Source: Bacillus sp. AFS037270 (GTDB lineage: Bacteria > Bacillota > Bacilli > Bacillales_B > DSM-18226). Taken from it: a DNA stretch of 64,000 nt. Positions 8,964 to 17,064 of the stretch are shown here, piece by piece. The stretch lies in contig NZ_NUNF01000052.1 of NCBI RefSeq assembly GCF_002585305.1, positions 1 to 64,000 of the forward strand. The letters run 5' to 3'. The notes below the pieces were generated by a model, which was not told the origin of the DNA, did not search any database, and saw nothing but the letters and a program-made list of their open reading frames with translations. The number at the start of each line of letters is the position of its first letter. The stretch's first letter is position 1. The translations under genes were made by a program, and so were the position numbers.

Positions 8964-9188
8964 ATGAGTTCTAACCATTATTGCTGGGGAGCTTTTCTTG
9001 GATTTTTAACAGGGGTATTTTGGGTACTTGCTGTAGTATTGGGCTGGATTACTACATTACTTGGAATTATCGGCCTAGGCGGTTTACTTGTTACCGTTAT
9101 CAACTTCCTAATTGCTTTAATTGGCATCCTAGCTTTCCTCATTTTCGGATTTTGTGTTTTCAAAAAAGCCTGGCATCATTGTAAGTGA
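8964..9188 (+). CDS. small hydrophobic membrane protein
   Basis: A 74-residue protein, nearly all hydrophobic and Gly-rich, with two or three membrane segments (about 6-28, 30-48, 48-66) and a basic end KKAWHHCK. A strong RBS (AGGGGGTGAG) lies 5-9 nt before the ATG. No family recognised. It stands alone and ends before a bidirectional terminator shared with glnA. Confidence 0.7.
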   Translation: MSSNHYCWGAFLGFLTGVFWVLAVVLGWITTLLGIIGLGGLLVTVINFLIALIGILAFLIFGFCVFKKAWHHCK

Positions 9189-9276
9189 ATAAGCCAAGGT
9201 TAATTATAGATATTCATTCAAGCATGTAACTTACTAAAGACGGTCTAATATTTAGGGCGCTCTTATCAAGATAAAT

Positions 9277-9323
9277 AAAAAAAGCGGGCAACAAGAGACG
9301 TAATGCGCCTTGGCCCGCTTTTT
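9277..9323. terminator. bidirectional terminator
   Basis: AAAAAAAGCGGGC (9277-9289) pairs with GCCCGCTTTTT (9313-9323). It has A and T runs on both sides and lies between the convergent small membrane protein gene and glnA. Confidence 0.85.
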
Positions 9324-9332
9324 ATCATTAAA

Positions 9333-10694
9333 TTAGAATTTAGAATGATAGTTATCGATTTCCCATGTATGAACTGCTGTACGGTAGCTATCCCATTCTG
9401 CTTTTTTCATAGATACATATTCATTGTAAACATGCTCACCAAGTGTATTAAAAGCAATTTCTCCTGCTTCTAATTCTTTAACAGCTTCAGCTAAGCTGCC
9501 TGGTAGGTTATCAATTCCCCTAAATGCTCTTTGTTCTTCACTCATGTGGAAGATGTCATCGTTAATTGGTGCTGGTGCTTCAAGACCTTTTTCAATTCCA
9601 TCTAAACCTGCAGATGCAATCACTGCAAATGTTAAGTACGGGTTAGAAGATGGATCTGGACAACGTAATTCTACGCGTGTCGCAAGACCTCTTTTTGCTG
9701 GAATACGAATTAACGCTGAACGGTTTGAAGCAGACCAAGCGATATAACATGGGGCTTCGTAACCAGGTACTAAACGCTTATAAGAGTTTACTAACGGGTT
9801 TGTTACCGCTGCAATACCCTTTACGTTTTCTAATACACCCGCAATAAATTGGTACGCTTTTTCTGATAATTGCATCTCATCAGATGGATCAAAGAATGCA
9901 TTTTCGCTTCCTTCGAAGAATGACATATTCACGTGCATACCAGAACCATTGATTCCGAATACTGGTTTTGGCATAAAGGTAGCATGCATGCCAAATTTCT
10001 TCGCCACTGTTTTTACAACCCATTTATAGGTAGTTGCAAGGTCAGCTGCTGTTAATACATCCGCATATTTAAAGTTAATTTCATGTTGTCCTTCTGCTAC
10101 TTCGTGGTGAGAAGCTTCAATAGTAAAACCCATTGCTTTTAACGCACGGTAGATTTCTAAACGAACACGCTCGCCAAGATCATTTGGAGATGGTTCAAAA
10201 TAACCCGCTTTATCAGTTAACTCTGTAGTTGCGTATCCATTGTCATCGTTTTTAAATAAGAAAAACTCTAACTCAGGGCCTACTGAAATGGTATAGCCTT
10301 TATCAGCAGCACGCTCTACTGTTTTTTTCAATACATTTCTAGTATCGCCTTCAAAAGGTGTTCCGTCTGGATTTGTTGCTGAGCATAAGAAACGAGCTTC
10401 TGAATATCCCGCTTCTACTGTCCAAGGAAGAACAGCAAATGTAGTCAAATCTGGTTGAAGATAAAGGTCAGATTTATTAATAGGTGAAAAACCTTTGATA
10501 GAAGATCCATCAAACATCATTTTTCCTTCGACAACATCTTCTAATTGCGCACTTGTAACAGTGACGTGTTTTAAAATCCCTTCAATATCGACAAATTGCA
10601 AGTGTAAAAGTTCAACACTTTTTTCTTTGATTATTTCTTTGATTTGTTCTAAAGTTGCTTCTGCAGTTGCGTTTGAAATTAGTGTTTCAGCCAC
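9333..10694 (-). CDS. glnA: type I glutamine synthetase
   Basis: A 453-residue glutamate-ammonia ligase: FDGSSIKGF (61-69), EASHHEVAEGQHEINF, GINGSGMHVNMS and NRSALIRIP are the substrate and metal site motifs. It has an N-terminal extension of about 9 residues compared with the 444-residue B. subtilis GlnA. At the place of feedback-control residue Arg62 (GFVRI in B. subtilis) this protein reads GFSPI. GTG start with AGAGG upstream. No glnR precedes it; it is a single gene with its own sigma-A promoter and GlnR/TnrA box. It is probably a second, diverged copy. Confidence 0.93.
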   Translation of the reverse strand: MAETLISNATAEATLEQIKEIIKEKSVELLHLQFVDIEGILKHVTVTSAQLEDVVEGKMMFDGSSIKGFSPINKSDLYLQPDLTTFAVLPWTVEAGYSEARFLCSATNPDGTPFEGDTRNVLKKTVERAADKGYTISVGPELEFFLFKNDDNGYATTELTDKAGYFEPSPNDLGERVRLEIYRALKAMGFTIEASHHEVAEGQHEINFKYADVLTAADLATTYKWVVKTVAKKFGMHATFMPKPVFGINGSGMHVNMSFFEGSENAFFDPSDEMQLSEKAYQFIAGVLENVKGIAAVTNPLVNSYKRLVPGYEAPCYIAWSASNRSALIRIPAKRGLATRVELRCPDPSSNPYLTFAVIASAGLDGIEKGLEAPAPINDDIFHMSEEQRAFRGIDNLPGSLAEAVKELEAGEIAFNTLGEHVYNEYVSMKKAEWDSYRTAVHTWEIDNYHSKF

Positions 10695-10716
10695 GTCACA
10701 TTACCTCTCATTTTCA

Positions 10717-10733
10717 TGTTATATTTTGTCACA
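10717..10733 (-). promoter_or_regulatory. GlnR/TnrA box upstream of glnA
   Basis: The minus strand reads TGTGACAAAATATAACA, an exact match to TGTNA-N7-TNACA. It lies about 16 bp downstream of the predicted -10, over the start of the transcript, a position that favours repression. Confidence 0.75.
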
Positions 10734-10748
10734 TCATTTAATAACTAG

Positions 10749-10777
10749 ATTATATTTTAAAATTACTAGTTTGACAA
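10749..10777 (-). promoter_or_regulatory. sigma-A promoter of glnA
   Basis: The minus strand reads TTGTCA (10777-10772), a 17-bp spacer, then TATAAT (10754-10749). This gives a leader of about 45 nt before the GTG start. Confidence 0.75.
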
Positions 10778-11012
10778 TCCTTTTTTGCATATTTTTTTGA
10801 ATATTTATTACATTAATTCCGAAAGCGTTTTCAATCTTTTTATGTTTATTAGGGTAAATCCCTATTTACAGCTAGATCCTTATAAATAAATATGCAAAAA
10901 TATGCAAGGTTATCAATAGACCCTTTCCCTCCGCTTTACAAACATTAGCCGGAAAAATTTCCTTTTATATAGAAATACCAAAAATAAGAGCTTTTTCGAA
11001 CTTGAACGCAAT

Positions 11013-11057
11013 TATAATAGTAGAAAGGGCTGCTCCAAGTTGCGAGCAGCCTTTTTT
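11013..11057 (+). terminator. orphan terminator directly after a TATAAT box
   Basis: GGCTGCTC (11028-11035) pairs with GAGCAGCC (11044-11051), followed by TTTTTT. A TATAAT lies at 11013-11018, so a transcript would start almost at the hairpin. No gene lies between glnA's 5' end (10694, opposite strand) and this element. The rest of 10778-11157 shows no gene. Confidence 0.5.
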
Positions 11058-11157
11058 AATCAAACTTTAATGAAATACCAGTTTTTTAAGTTGGACGAAA
11101 GTTGGGTAATGGGGGTATAGTAGTTTCCATGAGTTTTTTATAAATAGGAGGACTATC

Positions 11158-12045
11158 ATGTTTGGTATTTCCTTACCGCAATCTTTTTTACAAATGAATA
11201 CTATTTTTATTTCCATTCTCATTGAGGCCTTGCCCTTCGTAACACTAGGCGTACTTATATCAGGGATCATTCAAATATTTGTAACGGAAGAAATGATTGC
11301 TAAAATCATGCCTAAAAATAAAATACTAGCCGTCATTTTTGCTAGTTTCCTAGGAATTTTATTCCCTTCATGTGAATGTGGGATCGTTCCAATCGTGAGC
11401 AGGCTTGTTTCAAAAGGTGTTCCAATCTCAGCTGGTATTGCCTTCATGCTGACAGCGCCGATTATCAATCCAGTTGTCTTATTTGCCACTTTCATCGCAT
11501 TCGGCAGTGATTGGAAGATGCCTTTATACCGTGCGATTGGGGCAATTGTTGTGTCGGTCGTTGTAGGTAATTTAATTGCGTTTAAATATAAAGGCAGCCC
11601 ATTTAAAGAACATGTTCATCATCACCAGCACCATTCTCACGACACCACCATTTGGAAAAAAATCTGGCAGACGCTTGATCATGCAGTGGAAGAGTTTTTC
11701 TCTATGGGTAAATATTTGGTGATCGGCTCATTAATTGCTGCGGCCGTTCAGACATATGTTAAAACATCGACACTTGTTTCCATCGGGCAAGGACAAGCAT
11801 CATCGTCTGTTGTTATGATGGTTCTGTCGTTTATCCTTTCACTTTGCTCGGAAGCCGATGCCTTTATTGCTTCTTCTTTTAGAACAACCTTTTCAACCGG
11901 TTCCTTATTAGCCTTTCTAGTGTTTGGACCAATGGTAGATATTAAAAATTTAATGATGATGCTGGCAACCTTTAAAAAGAAACTCGTGTTTATGATAGTT
12001 TCTTCCGTTTTCGTTGTTGTCTTCGTTTACTCTTTGTTGTTTTAA
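11158..12045 (+). CDS. permease, YcgR/DUF318 (UPF0718) family
   Basis: A 295-residue integral membrane protein with about eight helices in two related halves, typical of the DUF318/ArsP-like permeases (FPSCECGIVPI in the first half, LSLCSEADAFIASSF in the second). A His-rich cytosolic or external loop at about residues 158-168 (HVHHHQHHSHD) separates the halves and suggests metal binding. AGGAGG precedes the ATG. The second gene starts 12 bp later and encodes the usual TIGR03943 partner. The transported substrate is unknown. Confidence 0.85.
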   Translation: MFGISLPQSFLQMNTIFISILIEALPFVTLGVLISGIIQIFVTEEMIAKIMPKNKILAVIFASFLGILFPSCECGIVPIVSRLVSKGVPISAGIAFMLTAPIINPVVLFATFIAFGSDWKMPLYRAIGAIVVSVVVGNLIAFKYKGSPFKEHVHHHQHHSHDTTIWKKIWQTLDHAVEEFFSMGKYLVIGSLIAAAVQTYVKTSTLVSIGQGQASSSVVMMVLSFILSLCSEADAFIASSFRTTFSTGSLLAFLVFGPMVDIKNLMMMLATFKKKLVFMIVSSVFVVVFVYSLLF

Positions 12046-12057
12046 GGAGTTGGAACT

Positions 12058-12915
12058 ATGATAAGAAGCTTAATATTAATAGGGTTTACGTATTTAATTT
12101 TTCACATGCATATTACTGGGGATATTAATAAATACATCAATATGAAGTATTCCTACCTGTCAGCGTCTGCGGGGTATGCGTTACTTGTGTTAACGATTAT
12201 CCAGATTTTGAAGCTTAACAAGGAAGCCGACGAGTCCCATGATGAACACTGTGATCATGACCATTGCGGACATAATCATTCGAAAGAGGATAAATGGTAT
12301 AAAAAACTGTTGATCTATCCTATTTTCGCCTTTCCAATTATTTCAGGATTATTTTTCCCGATTGCTACTTTGGATTCCAATATTGTTAAAGCAAAGGGGT
12401 TTCATTTTCCGATTTACGATGAAAGCAAGGGCGACTCGTTTATGCAACAGCAATTTTTGCGTCCCGATACGAGTGTGTATTATGGAAAAGATGACTATGA
12501 TGCGTTAATGAATAAAGAAAAGAAGAAATATATTAATCAAAATACGATTGTTTTAAACGATCAAAATTATTTAAAAGGAATGGAAACTATCTACAACTTC
12601 CCAGGTGATTTTCTTGGAAAAGAAGTCGAGTTTAAAGGGTTTGTGTTCAATGATTCTGAATCCATTAATAAGAACCAGCTGTTTGTTTTCCGCTTTGGGG
12701 TCATCCATTGTATTGCTGACTCAGGTGTGTTTGGAATGATGGTTGAAATGCCAGATGGTACGAAGAAATTGAAAAACGATCAGTGGATTACTGTTAAAGG
12801 AAAAATATCTACGATTTATTATCAGCCCTTTAAAACCAATATCCCATACTTAAAGGTTGAGGATTGGAAGACGACCACTGCTCCAAAAGAACAGTATGTT
12901 TTTAGAGGATATTAA
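12058..12915 (+). CDS. TIGR03943-family (YcgQ-type) permease partner
   Basis: A 285-residue protein with an N-terminal membrane part (two helices, residues 1-55), a His/Asp/Cys-rich stretch at about 58-78 (HDEHCDHDHCGHNH), another helix near 85-105, and a C-terminal soluble domain. It always pairs with YcgR-type permeases. The metal-binding stretch in both proteins points to metal-related transport, but this is inference. It starts 12 bp after the permease and has its own RBS (AAGGAG). Confidence 0.82.
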   Translation: MIRSLILIGFTYLIFHMHITGDINKYINMKYSYLSASAGYALLVLTIIQILKLNKEADESHDEHCDHDHCGHNHSKEDKWYKKLLIYPIFAFPIISGLFFPIATLDSNIVKAKGFHFPIYDESKGDSFMQQQFLRPDTSVYYGKDDYDALMNKEKKKYINQNTIVLNDQNYLKGMETIYNFPGDFLGKEVEFKGFVFNDSESINKNQLFVFRFGVIHCIADSGVFGMMVEMPDGTKKLKNDQWITVKGKISTIYYQPFKTNIPYLKVEDWKTTTAPKEQYVFRGY

Positions 12916-12916
12916 T

Positions 12917-12954
12917 AAAAATGACCTATTCCAAGTGTGAATAGGTCATTTTTT
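12917..12954 (+). terminator. Rho-independent terminator
   Basis: AAAATGACCTATTC (12917-12930) pairs with GAATAGGTCATTTT, followed by a T run. It ends the ycgRQ-type operon. Confidence 0.88.
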
Positions 12955-13000
12955 TATTTATTACGATGCAAAAAGTCTAACCGGATGAATGAGCTATTAT

Positions 13001-14170
13001 TTATATCTTCATTTTCCCTAAATCAATGATTCTTTTCAGGTAATCGTATTCTTTTTGCTCTAGAATGTCGACCTCATTGTTGGTAGCAAGAAGAATCTGA
13101 TCTCTGCACTTTGCAATTCTTTGGATCATGGGATGAATCGTGAGACTTGATAAATTCACAAAGTCATATAAGTCGTTTAGGCATACGGGCAATTTGTAGC
13201 CTTTATTACTGCTCGCTATCAATAACCCGCTGTCCCGCAGCTTTGAAACTATGTTAGAGCGAAAATTATGCGGATTTAATTTAACATCCCTAATTGCATT
13301 CAGATTATCTAAGATTTCTTCTGTATATACATACTCGTCCGGATTTTCCTTTAAATTAAATAAAAGAAACTTTAGAAAATCTAAGCGAAGCCTCTCATCT
13401 TCATCATCACTTTTTCGATGCTTTTCAATATATTTATAAGTTAAATTAACGGCTTGCTTAATAATAATTTCATCATATTTTGGGTGATCATGCTCTGATT
13501 GATAGTCAAAAAGAAAGTTTTTGTAGTCCTGGGGCAAAAGGTTTACGGCAGCAATCTTGCTTTTAAAAATTTTAGAAAAAGAACGGTATTGATCCGTATA
13601 GATTGTTCTTTCAAATCCTGTTGCAAGAATCCTGGTGATAAGGTTCGCTAATTGAAGAAGGATGTCTGAACGAGTTTGGTTGAATCCGAAGGTGGAATAA
13701 TTAAATAAATCTGGGATACTTCTTGTTTTAATATAATTGTTAAATGAACTAATAAACAGTTTAGATTCTTGTTCATCTGCTGCAAAGTCAAGCTGTTCGA
13801 ACGTTCGATTTAAGTCATCATAGATTTGTCTGTTTAAGTACTTAAGGAAAGGTACTTTATACAAAATCCCATGGTCTTCTCTTATTTTTCTTTTATCAAT
13901 AACATAGGCATATACACTAAATGGTAAATCCTTTAGGTCATTTATGAGCAGCATAGTCTGGGTTGGATTATGGTCGCTGATATTTGCATCTAATGTTCCG
14001 GTTTGAAAGTACTTTTGGCTAATTTGAACAAGCCCACTTTCTAAAGACTCTTTATTTGATTCCTTTAGGAGAATGGACACAATTATAAAGTGGGTTGATC
14101 CATTCCCTTTTTCAAAATCAAAACAATAATCACCAAATTCATCTATAAAAGCATATTGGATTTCCTCCAT
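13001..14170 (-). CDS. DUF3800 protein with C-terminal helical/winged-helix-like region
   Basis: A 389-residue protein. The N-terminal DUF3800 signature is YAFIDEFGDYCF (residues 6-17), a variant of FIDESGD, followed by THFIIVSILL. The family has an RNase H-like fold and is often found near mobile or defence genes. Residues from about 255 on (YVYTEEILDNLNAIR ... LRDSGLLIASSNKGYKLP) resemble a winged helix. The ATG at 14170 is preceded by GGTGGGAAG. It is a single gene preceded by a long palindrome. Function unknown. Confidence 0.75.
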   Translation of the reverse strand: MEEIQYAFIDEFGDYCFDFEKGNGSTHFIIVSILLKESNKESLESGLVQISQKYFQTGTLDANISDHNPTQTMLLINDLKDLPFSVYAYVIDKRKIREDHGILYKVPFLKYLNRQIYDDLNRTFEQLDFAADEQESKLFISSFNNYIKTRSIPDLFNYSTFGFNQTRSDILLQLANLITRILATGFERTIYTDQYRSFSKIFKSKIAAVNLLPQDYKNFLFDYQSEHDHPKYDEIIIKQAVNLTYKYIEKHRKSDDEDERLRLDFLKFLLFNLKENPDEYVYTEEILDNLNAIRDVKLNPHNFRSNIVSKLRDSGLLIASSNKGYKLPVCLNDLYDFVNLSSLTIHPMIQRIAKCRDQILLATNNEVDILEQKEYDYLKRIIDLGKMKI

Positions 14171-14187
14171 CTTCCCACCGCCCAGAA

Positions 14188-14228
14188 ATGAAATTTTGTT
14201 GTTATATACAAGTTCAACAAAATTTCAT
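14188..14228. repeat. perfect 14-bp inverted repeat upstream of the DUF3800 gene
   Basis: ATGAAATTTTGTTG (14188-14201) is mirrored exactly at 14215-14228 across a 13-base centre. It is 18 bp before the DUF3800 start codon. There is no T run after it on either side, so an operator or leader hairpin is more likely than a terminator. Confidence 0.6.
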
Positions 14229-14263
14229 GGATACCTCCTAGAGGATGCTATTTTCAAAAAATA

Positions 14264-14287
14264 AGGACACTAAATAAATAGTGCCCC
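14264..14287 (-). terminator. probable terminator
   Basis: GGACACTA (14265-14272) / TAGTGCCC (14279-14286), followed on the minus strand by TTATTTTTT. It ends the small gene at 14300-14488. Confidence 0.6.
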
Positions 14288-14299
14288 TTCAAAAAAGAT

Positions 14300-14488
14300 T
14301 TACTTGTTTTTGCTGTCTTTTTCACCAACCACCGTATTTCCGATTTTCGGTTCGGTCGTGGAGTTGGTTTCATTAGGAACCCAGTCAAAACTTGGTTCGG
14401 TAGTCCCTGTTGACATCAAAGGCTGGTTGACTCCGTCGGCCGTTGATGCTTTTTTGGTATTTTTGGAGTTAGAGTTGTCTTGTGCCAA
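14300..14488 (-). CDS. small hydrophilic protein of unknown function
   Basis: A 62-residue, Ser/Thr/Asn/Lys-rich protein with no hydrophobic segment and no Cys, probably disordered. The TTG start at 14488 is supported by a strong AAAGGAGG 9 nt upstream. It is a single gene with its own terminator. No family recognised; such proteins are frequent in spore formers, but nothing here shows a spore role. Confidence 0.6.
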   Translation of the reverse strand: MAQDNSNSKNTKKASTADGVNQPLMSTGTTEPSFDWVPNETNSTTEPKIGNTVVGEKDSKNK

Positions 14489-14581
14489 ACTTTTTTCCTC
14501 CTTTTAGTGTCACAAATTGCTTTGCTAATTCTCCTTCTTATTATGTGACAGCATAAATGATTTATTCTCTAAAAAGAGTGA

Positions 14582-15067
14582 TTAAATTAATTCTGTCTTC
14601 AATTCTTCAATTTGTGCAAGATGTCTTTTTTCATGCAATCCTATTAAGGGAATCCACTGTTTTAAACTTAATTCACCAAACACAGGATGGGGATATGCTC
14701 TTTGCTCTAATAATGAAGGATCAGCAGTATCCACCACTTTCGTTAATGCTTCACGAGATTGAGAGAGCTTATTCTTCATTTCAACTAAAGTGATAAATTT
14801 GTTTTGCGGTTCTACAATAGAAGGTGCTTTAATCTTAGTTGTCCGATTAACGGCTAAATGTATTGGTTTATCGCTTATTCTTTTAGATTCTCCATTTGCC
14901 AGCTGATCTGATATAGCAAATGTAATGGCCCGCTCTATTAAGTGTAGATGATGGAGAACCTGCATAATCGACCAGCGTCCATCTTGTACTTGGACATTCA
15001 ACTGTTCATCTGATAAACCACTAACAGACTGTAAAACTTCCTCTCGAATCTTCTTATTTTCTTCCAT
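14582..15067 (-). CDS. DinB-family protein
   Basis: A 161-residue four-helix DinB/YfiT-like protein. The metal-site histidines are visible in MQVLHHLHLIER (first helix pair) and in GLHEKRHLAQIEEL near the C terminus. DinB-fold proteins include thiol transferases and metal-dependent hydrolases; the substrate cannot be read from sequence. It lies 42 bp downstream of another DinB-fold gene in the same direction, so the two are probably co-transcribed. Confidence 0.82.
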   Translation of the reverse strand: MEENKKIREEVLQSVSGLSDEQLNVQVQDGRWSIMQVLHHLHLIERAITFAISDQLANGESKRISDKPIHLAVNRTTKIKAPSIVEPQNKFITLVEMKNKLSQSREALTKVVDTADPSLLEQRAYPHPVFGELSLKQWIPLIGLHEKRHLAQIEELKTELI

Positions 15068-15109
15068 ATTCTAAGCCCCCTTTTTTATTTTCAAATTGAA
15101 ATGTAGATC

Positions 15110-15631
15110 CTACCAGCCTTTTCGACAAATTAAAGATGTAATATGTGCTAGATGGTGACTGCCATGCCAAGCATACATTCCGATATTTCTGCCTATAGAA
15201 ATCTCGCCGGATACAGGATGAATAAATGTTTTTTTCATATCAGCCGGACTTAAATGAAGCAAAAGGAAGACCAATCGTTTATGTAATGCTTCAAGAAGTT
15301 CTAATGAAACATCAATCGATAATTTGCTATCTGGAAGCTCTGCCCACATTCCTTCCTCATAAGGCTTGATGACAGGATTTTCTTCGGTAAGAGCTAGTTT
15401 AAAACGAATATAAGCATTCATATGACTATCTGCAAGGTGATGGACCACTTGTCGTACTGTCCAACCACCAGATCGATATGGAGTATCTAGCTGCTCTTTG
15501 TTTAAGCCTTTTACAGCCTCTCTTAAAAGTCCTGGTAATTTTTCAATTTCCTTTATCCAATCACTTGTTACCTCGTTCGTAATTTCACCATTAAAATCGA
15601 ATTTCCCAATCGGGTACCTTTCGTCCAACAT
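15110..15631 (-). CDS. YfiT/BstA-like DinB-fold protein
   Basis: A 173-residue protein close to the YfiT branch of the DinB superfamily (putative metal-dependent hydrolase, related to bacillithiol transferases). Signature stretches are YPIGKFDF at the N terminus, [15 protein letters not shown] (residues 60-74) and the C-terminal [10 protein letters not shown]. The His residues should bind a divalent metal. AGGAGG precedes the ATG closely. It is the first gene of a two-gene unit. Confidence 0.85.
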   Translation of the reverse strand: MLDERYPIGKFDFNGEITNEVTSDWIKEIEKLPGLLREAVKGLNKEQLDTPYRSGGWTVRQVVHHLADSHMNAYIRFKLALTEENPVIKPYEEGMWAELPDSKLSIDVSLELLEALHKRLVFLLLHLSPADMKKTFIHPVSGEISIGRNIGMYAWHGSHHLAHITSLICRKGW

Positions 15632-15872
15632 GATCCCTCCTAAAAAACAATTAATCTATTTATAATCCAGTATTAACTTAAATAAAGATAAAAGGTTTCT
15701 TTCATTAACCCTCCTTCTTTTCTACCTAATTTTAGCAAATTATACCATTAAATAAAACATCCCTTGTGTAACTAATTTTTACAATGGTAATGATTTACTT
15801 TTTAGACTAAATGTACTATGATATTAATGTGATATCACTTTTATATCACTTTACCTTTGGGAGGGGTTCTAG

Positions 15873-16733
15873 ATGAGGGAAAAGTCAATTTTTAAAATCA
15901 ATGGATTTGCGGCAATGATTATTGCACTTGCTTGTATTGGTTTTGGTATCTTTTTAATCGTTACTGGTATAGCAATAACTGATAAAATAGCTGGAATAAT
16001 AATGTTAGTTTTGGGATTGATTATTGCAACAAGTTTAACGATTGTTCAACCAAACGAAGCTAAAGTATTAACGTTCTTTGGTACTTATCTTGGTGTCATT
16101 CGCGATCAAGGTTTATGGGCAACTATTCCTTTTACGTTCAAACGAAGTGTTTCACTGCGTGTGACGAATTTTAACAGCGAGAAATTAAAAGTAAATGATT
16201 TAGAAGGTAATCCAATTGAAATTGCTGCTGTTGTTGTTTATAAAGTAAATGATGCTGCTAAAGCATTGTATGATGTAGAAAACTATGAAAAATTCATCCA
16301 GATACAAAGTGAAACAGGTATTCGTCATATTGCCAGCAGGTATGCCTATGATTCGTTTGAGAATACCGGAAATAATTTAACTCTTCGTCAAAATAGCGAT
16401 GAAGTGGCCGATGTGCTTGTTCAGGACCTTCAAAAAAGACTTGATGTTGCTGGTGTCGATGTAATCGAAGCTCGAATTATGCATCTTGCCTACTCTTCCG
16501 AAATCGCTTCTGCTATGCTACAACGACAACAGGCACAAGCTGTTTTATCCGCTCGTAAAGTCATCGTTGACGGTGCAGTTGGACTAGTAAAAGCGGCTAT
16601 TGACCAGCTTACTGAACAAGATATTGTCGAGCTTGATGAAGAGAAAAAAGCGCAGATGGTCAATAACTTGATGGTAGCGATTGTCTCAGAGAAAGGTACT
16701 CAGCCAATCATCAATACCGGAAGCATTTATTAA
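15873..16733 (+). CDS. SPFH/band-7 domain membrane protein
   Basis: A 286-residue protein. Two membrane segments at about 10-32 and 36-56 precede an SPFH (stomatin/prohibitin) domain from about residue 60 (NEAKVLTFFGTYLGVIRD) to 215, with a coiled Gln/Ala-rich stretch near 222-240 (LQRQQAQAVLSARK). Such proteins scaffold membrane microdomains or proteases. RBS GGGAGGGG. A tiny Arc-like gene follows 13 bp downstream, an arrangement suggesting a two-gene operon. Confidence 0.88.
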   Translation: MREKSIFKINGFAAMIIALACIGFGIFLIVTGIAITDKIAGIIMLVLGLIIATSLTIVQPNEAKVLTFFGTYLGVIRDQGLWATIPFTFKRSVSLRVTNFNSEKLKVNDLEGNPIEIAAVVVYKVNDAAKALYDVENYEKFIQIQSETGIRHIASRYAYDSFENTGNNLTLRQNSDEVADVLVQDLQKRLDVAGVDVIEARIMHLAYSSEIASAMLQRQQAQAVLSARKVIVDGAVGLVKAAIDQLTEQDIVELDEEKKAQMVNNLMVAIVSEKGTQPIINTGSIY

Positions 16734-16746
16734 GGTTGTGTAGGAA

Positions 16747-16902
16747 ATGAGTAAAAGAAAAGCTTTTCCGCTTCGAATGGATCCGAAATTATACGAAGTA
16801 TTAGAAAAATGGGCAGAAGATGAGTTGCGAAGTGTAAACGCCCAAATAGAGGTTATTTTAAAAGATGCTGCAAAAAAAGCGGGAAGATTGAAAAAAGACT
16901 AA
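16747..16902 (+). CDS. 51-residue Arc/ribbon-helix-helix-like protein
   Basis: A short gene directly after the SPFH gene, starting at the ATG with AGGAA just upstream and ending TAA at 16900-16902. The protein begins [19 protein letters not shown] and continues with [17 protein letters not shown], the Arc/MetJ ribbon-helix-helix pattern (beta strand FPLRMD, then two helices). It may be a DNA-binding regulator or an adaptor of the SPFH protein; its target is unknown. A terminator follows 19 bp later. Confidence 0.75.
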   Translation: MSKRKAFPLRMDPKLYEVLEKWAEDELRSVNAQIEVILKDAAKKAGRLKKD

Positions 16903-16920
16903 ACCTTAAAAGCAATAAAT

Positions 16921-16952
16921 AGCCTGTATCCTTTGTTATACGGGCTTTTTTA
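16921..16952 (+). terminator. Rho-independent terminator
   Basis: AGCCTGTAT (16921-16929) / ATACGGGCT (16938-16946) followed by TTTTT; ends the SPFH operon. Confidence 0.85.
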
Positions 16953-17064
16953 TGTGGTCTTACCCCTTATACACAACAATTAATTCTGCCATTCAACATA
17001 ATGCTCACAGCCTTGGAAATAATAAACAAATAGTTTAAAGATTAATTGCCGGAGGAAAGAAACT

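Noticed and set aside
10818..10834. CcpA cre-like site upstream of glnA (GAAAACGCTTTC core)
   Set aside because: One mismatch in a conserved position and placed about 45 bp upstream of the -35; too weak to call.
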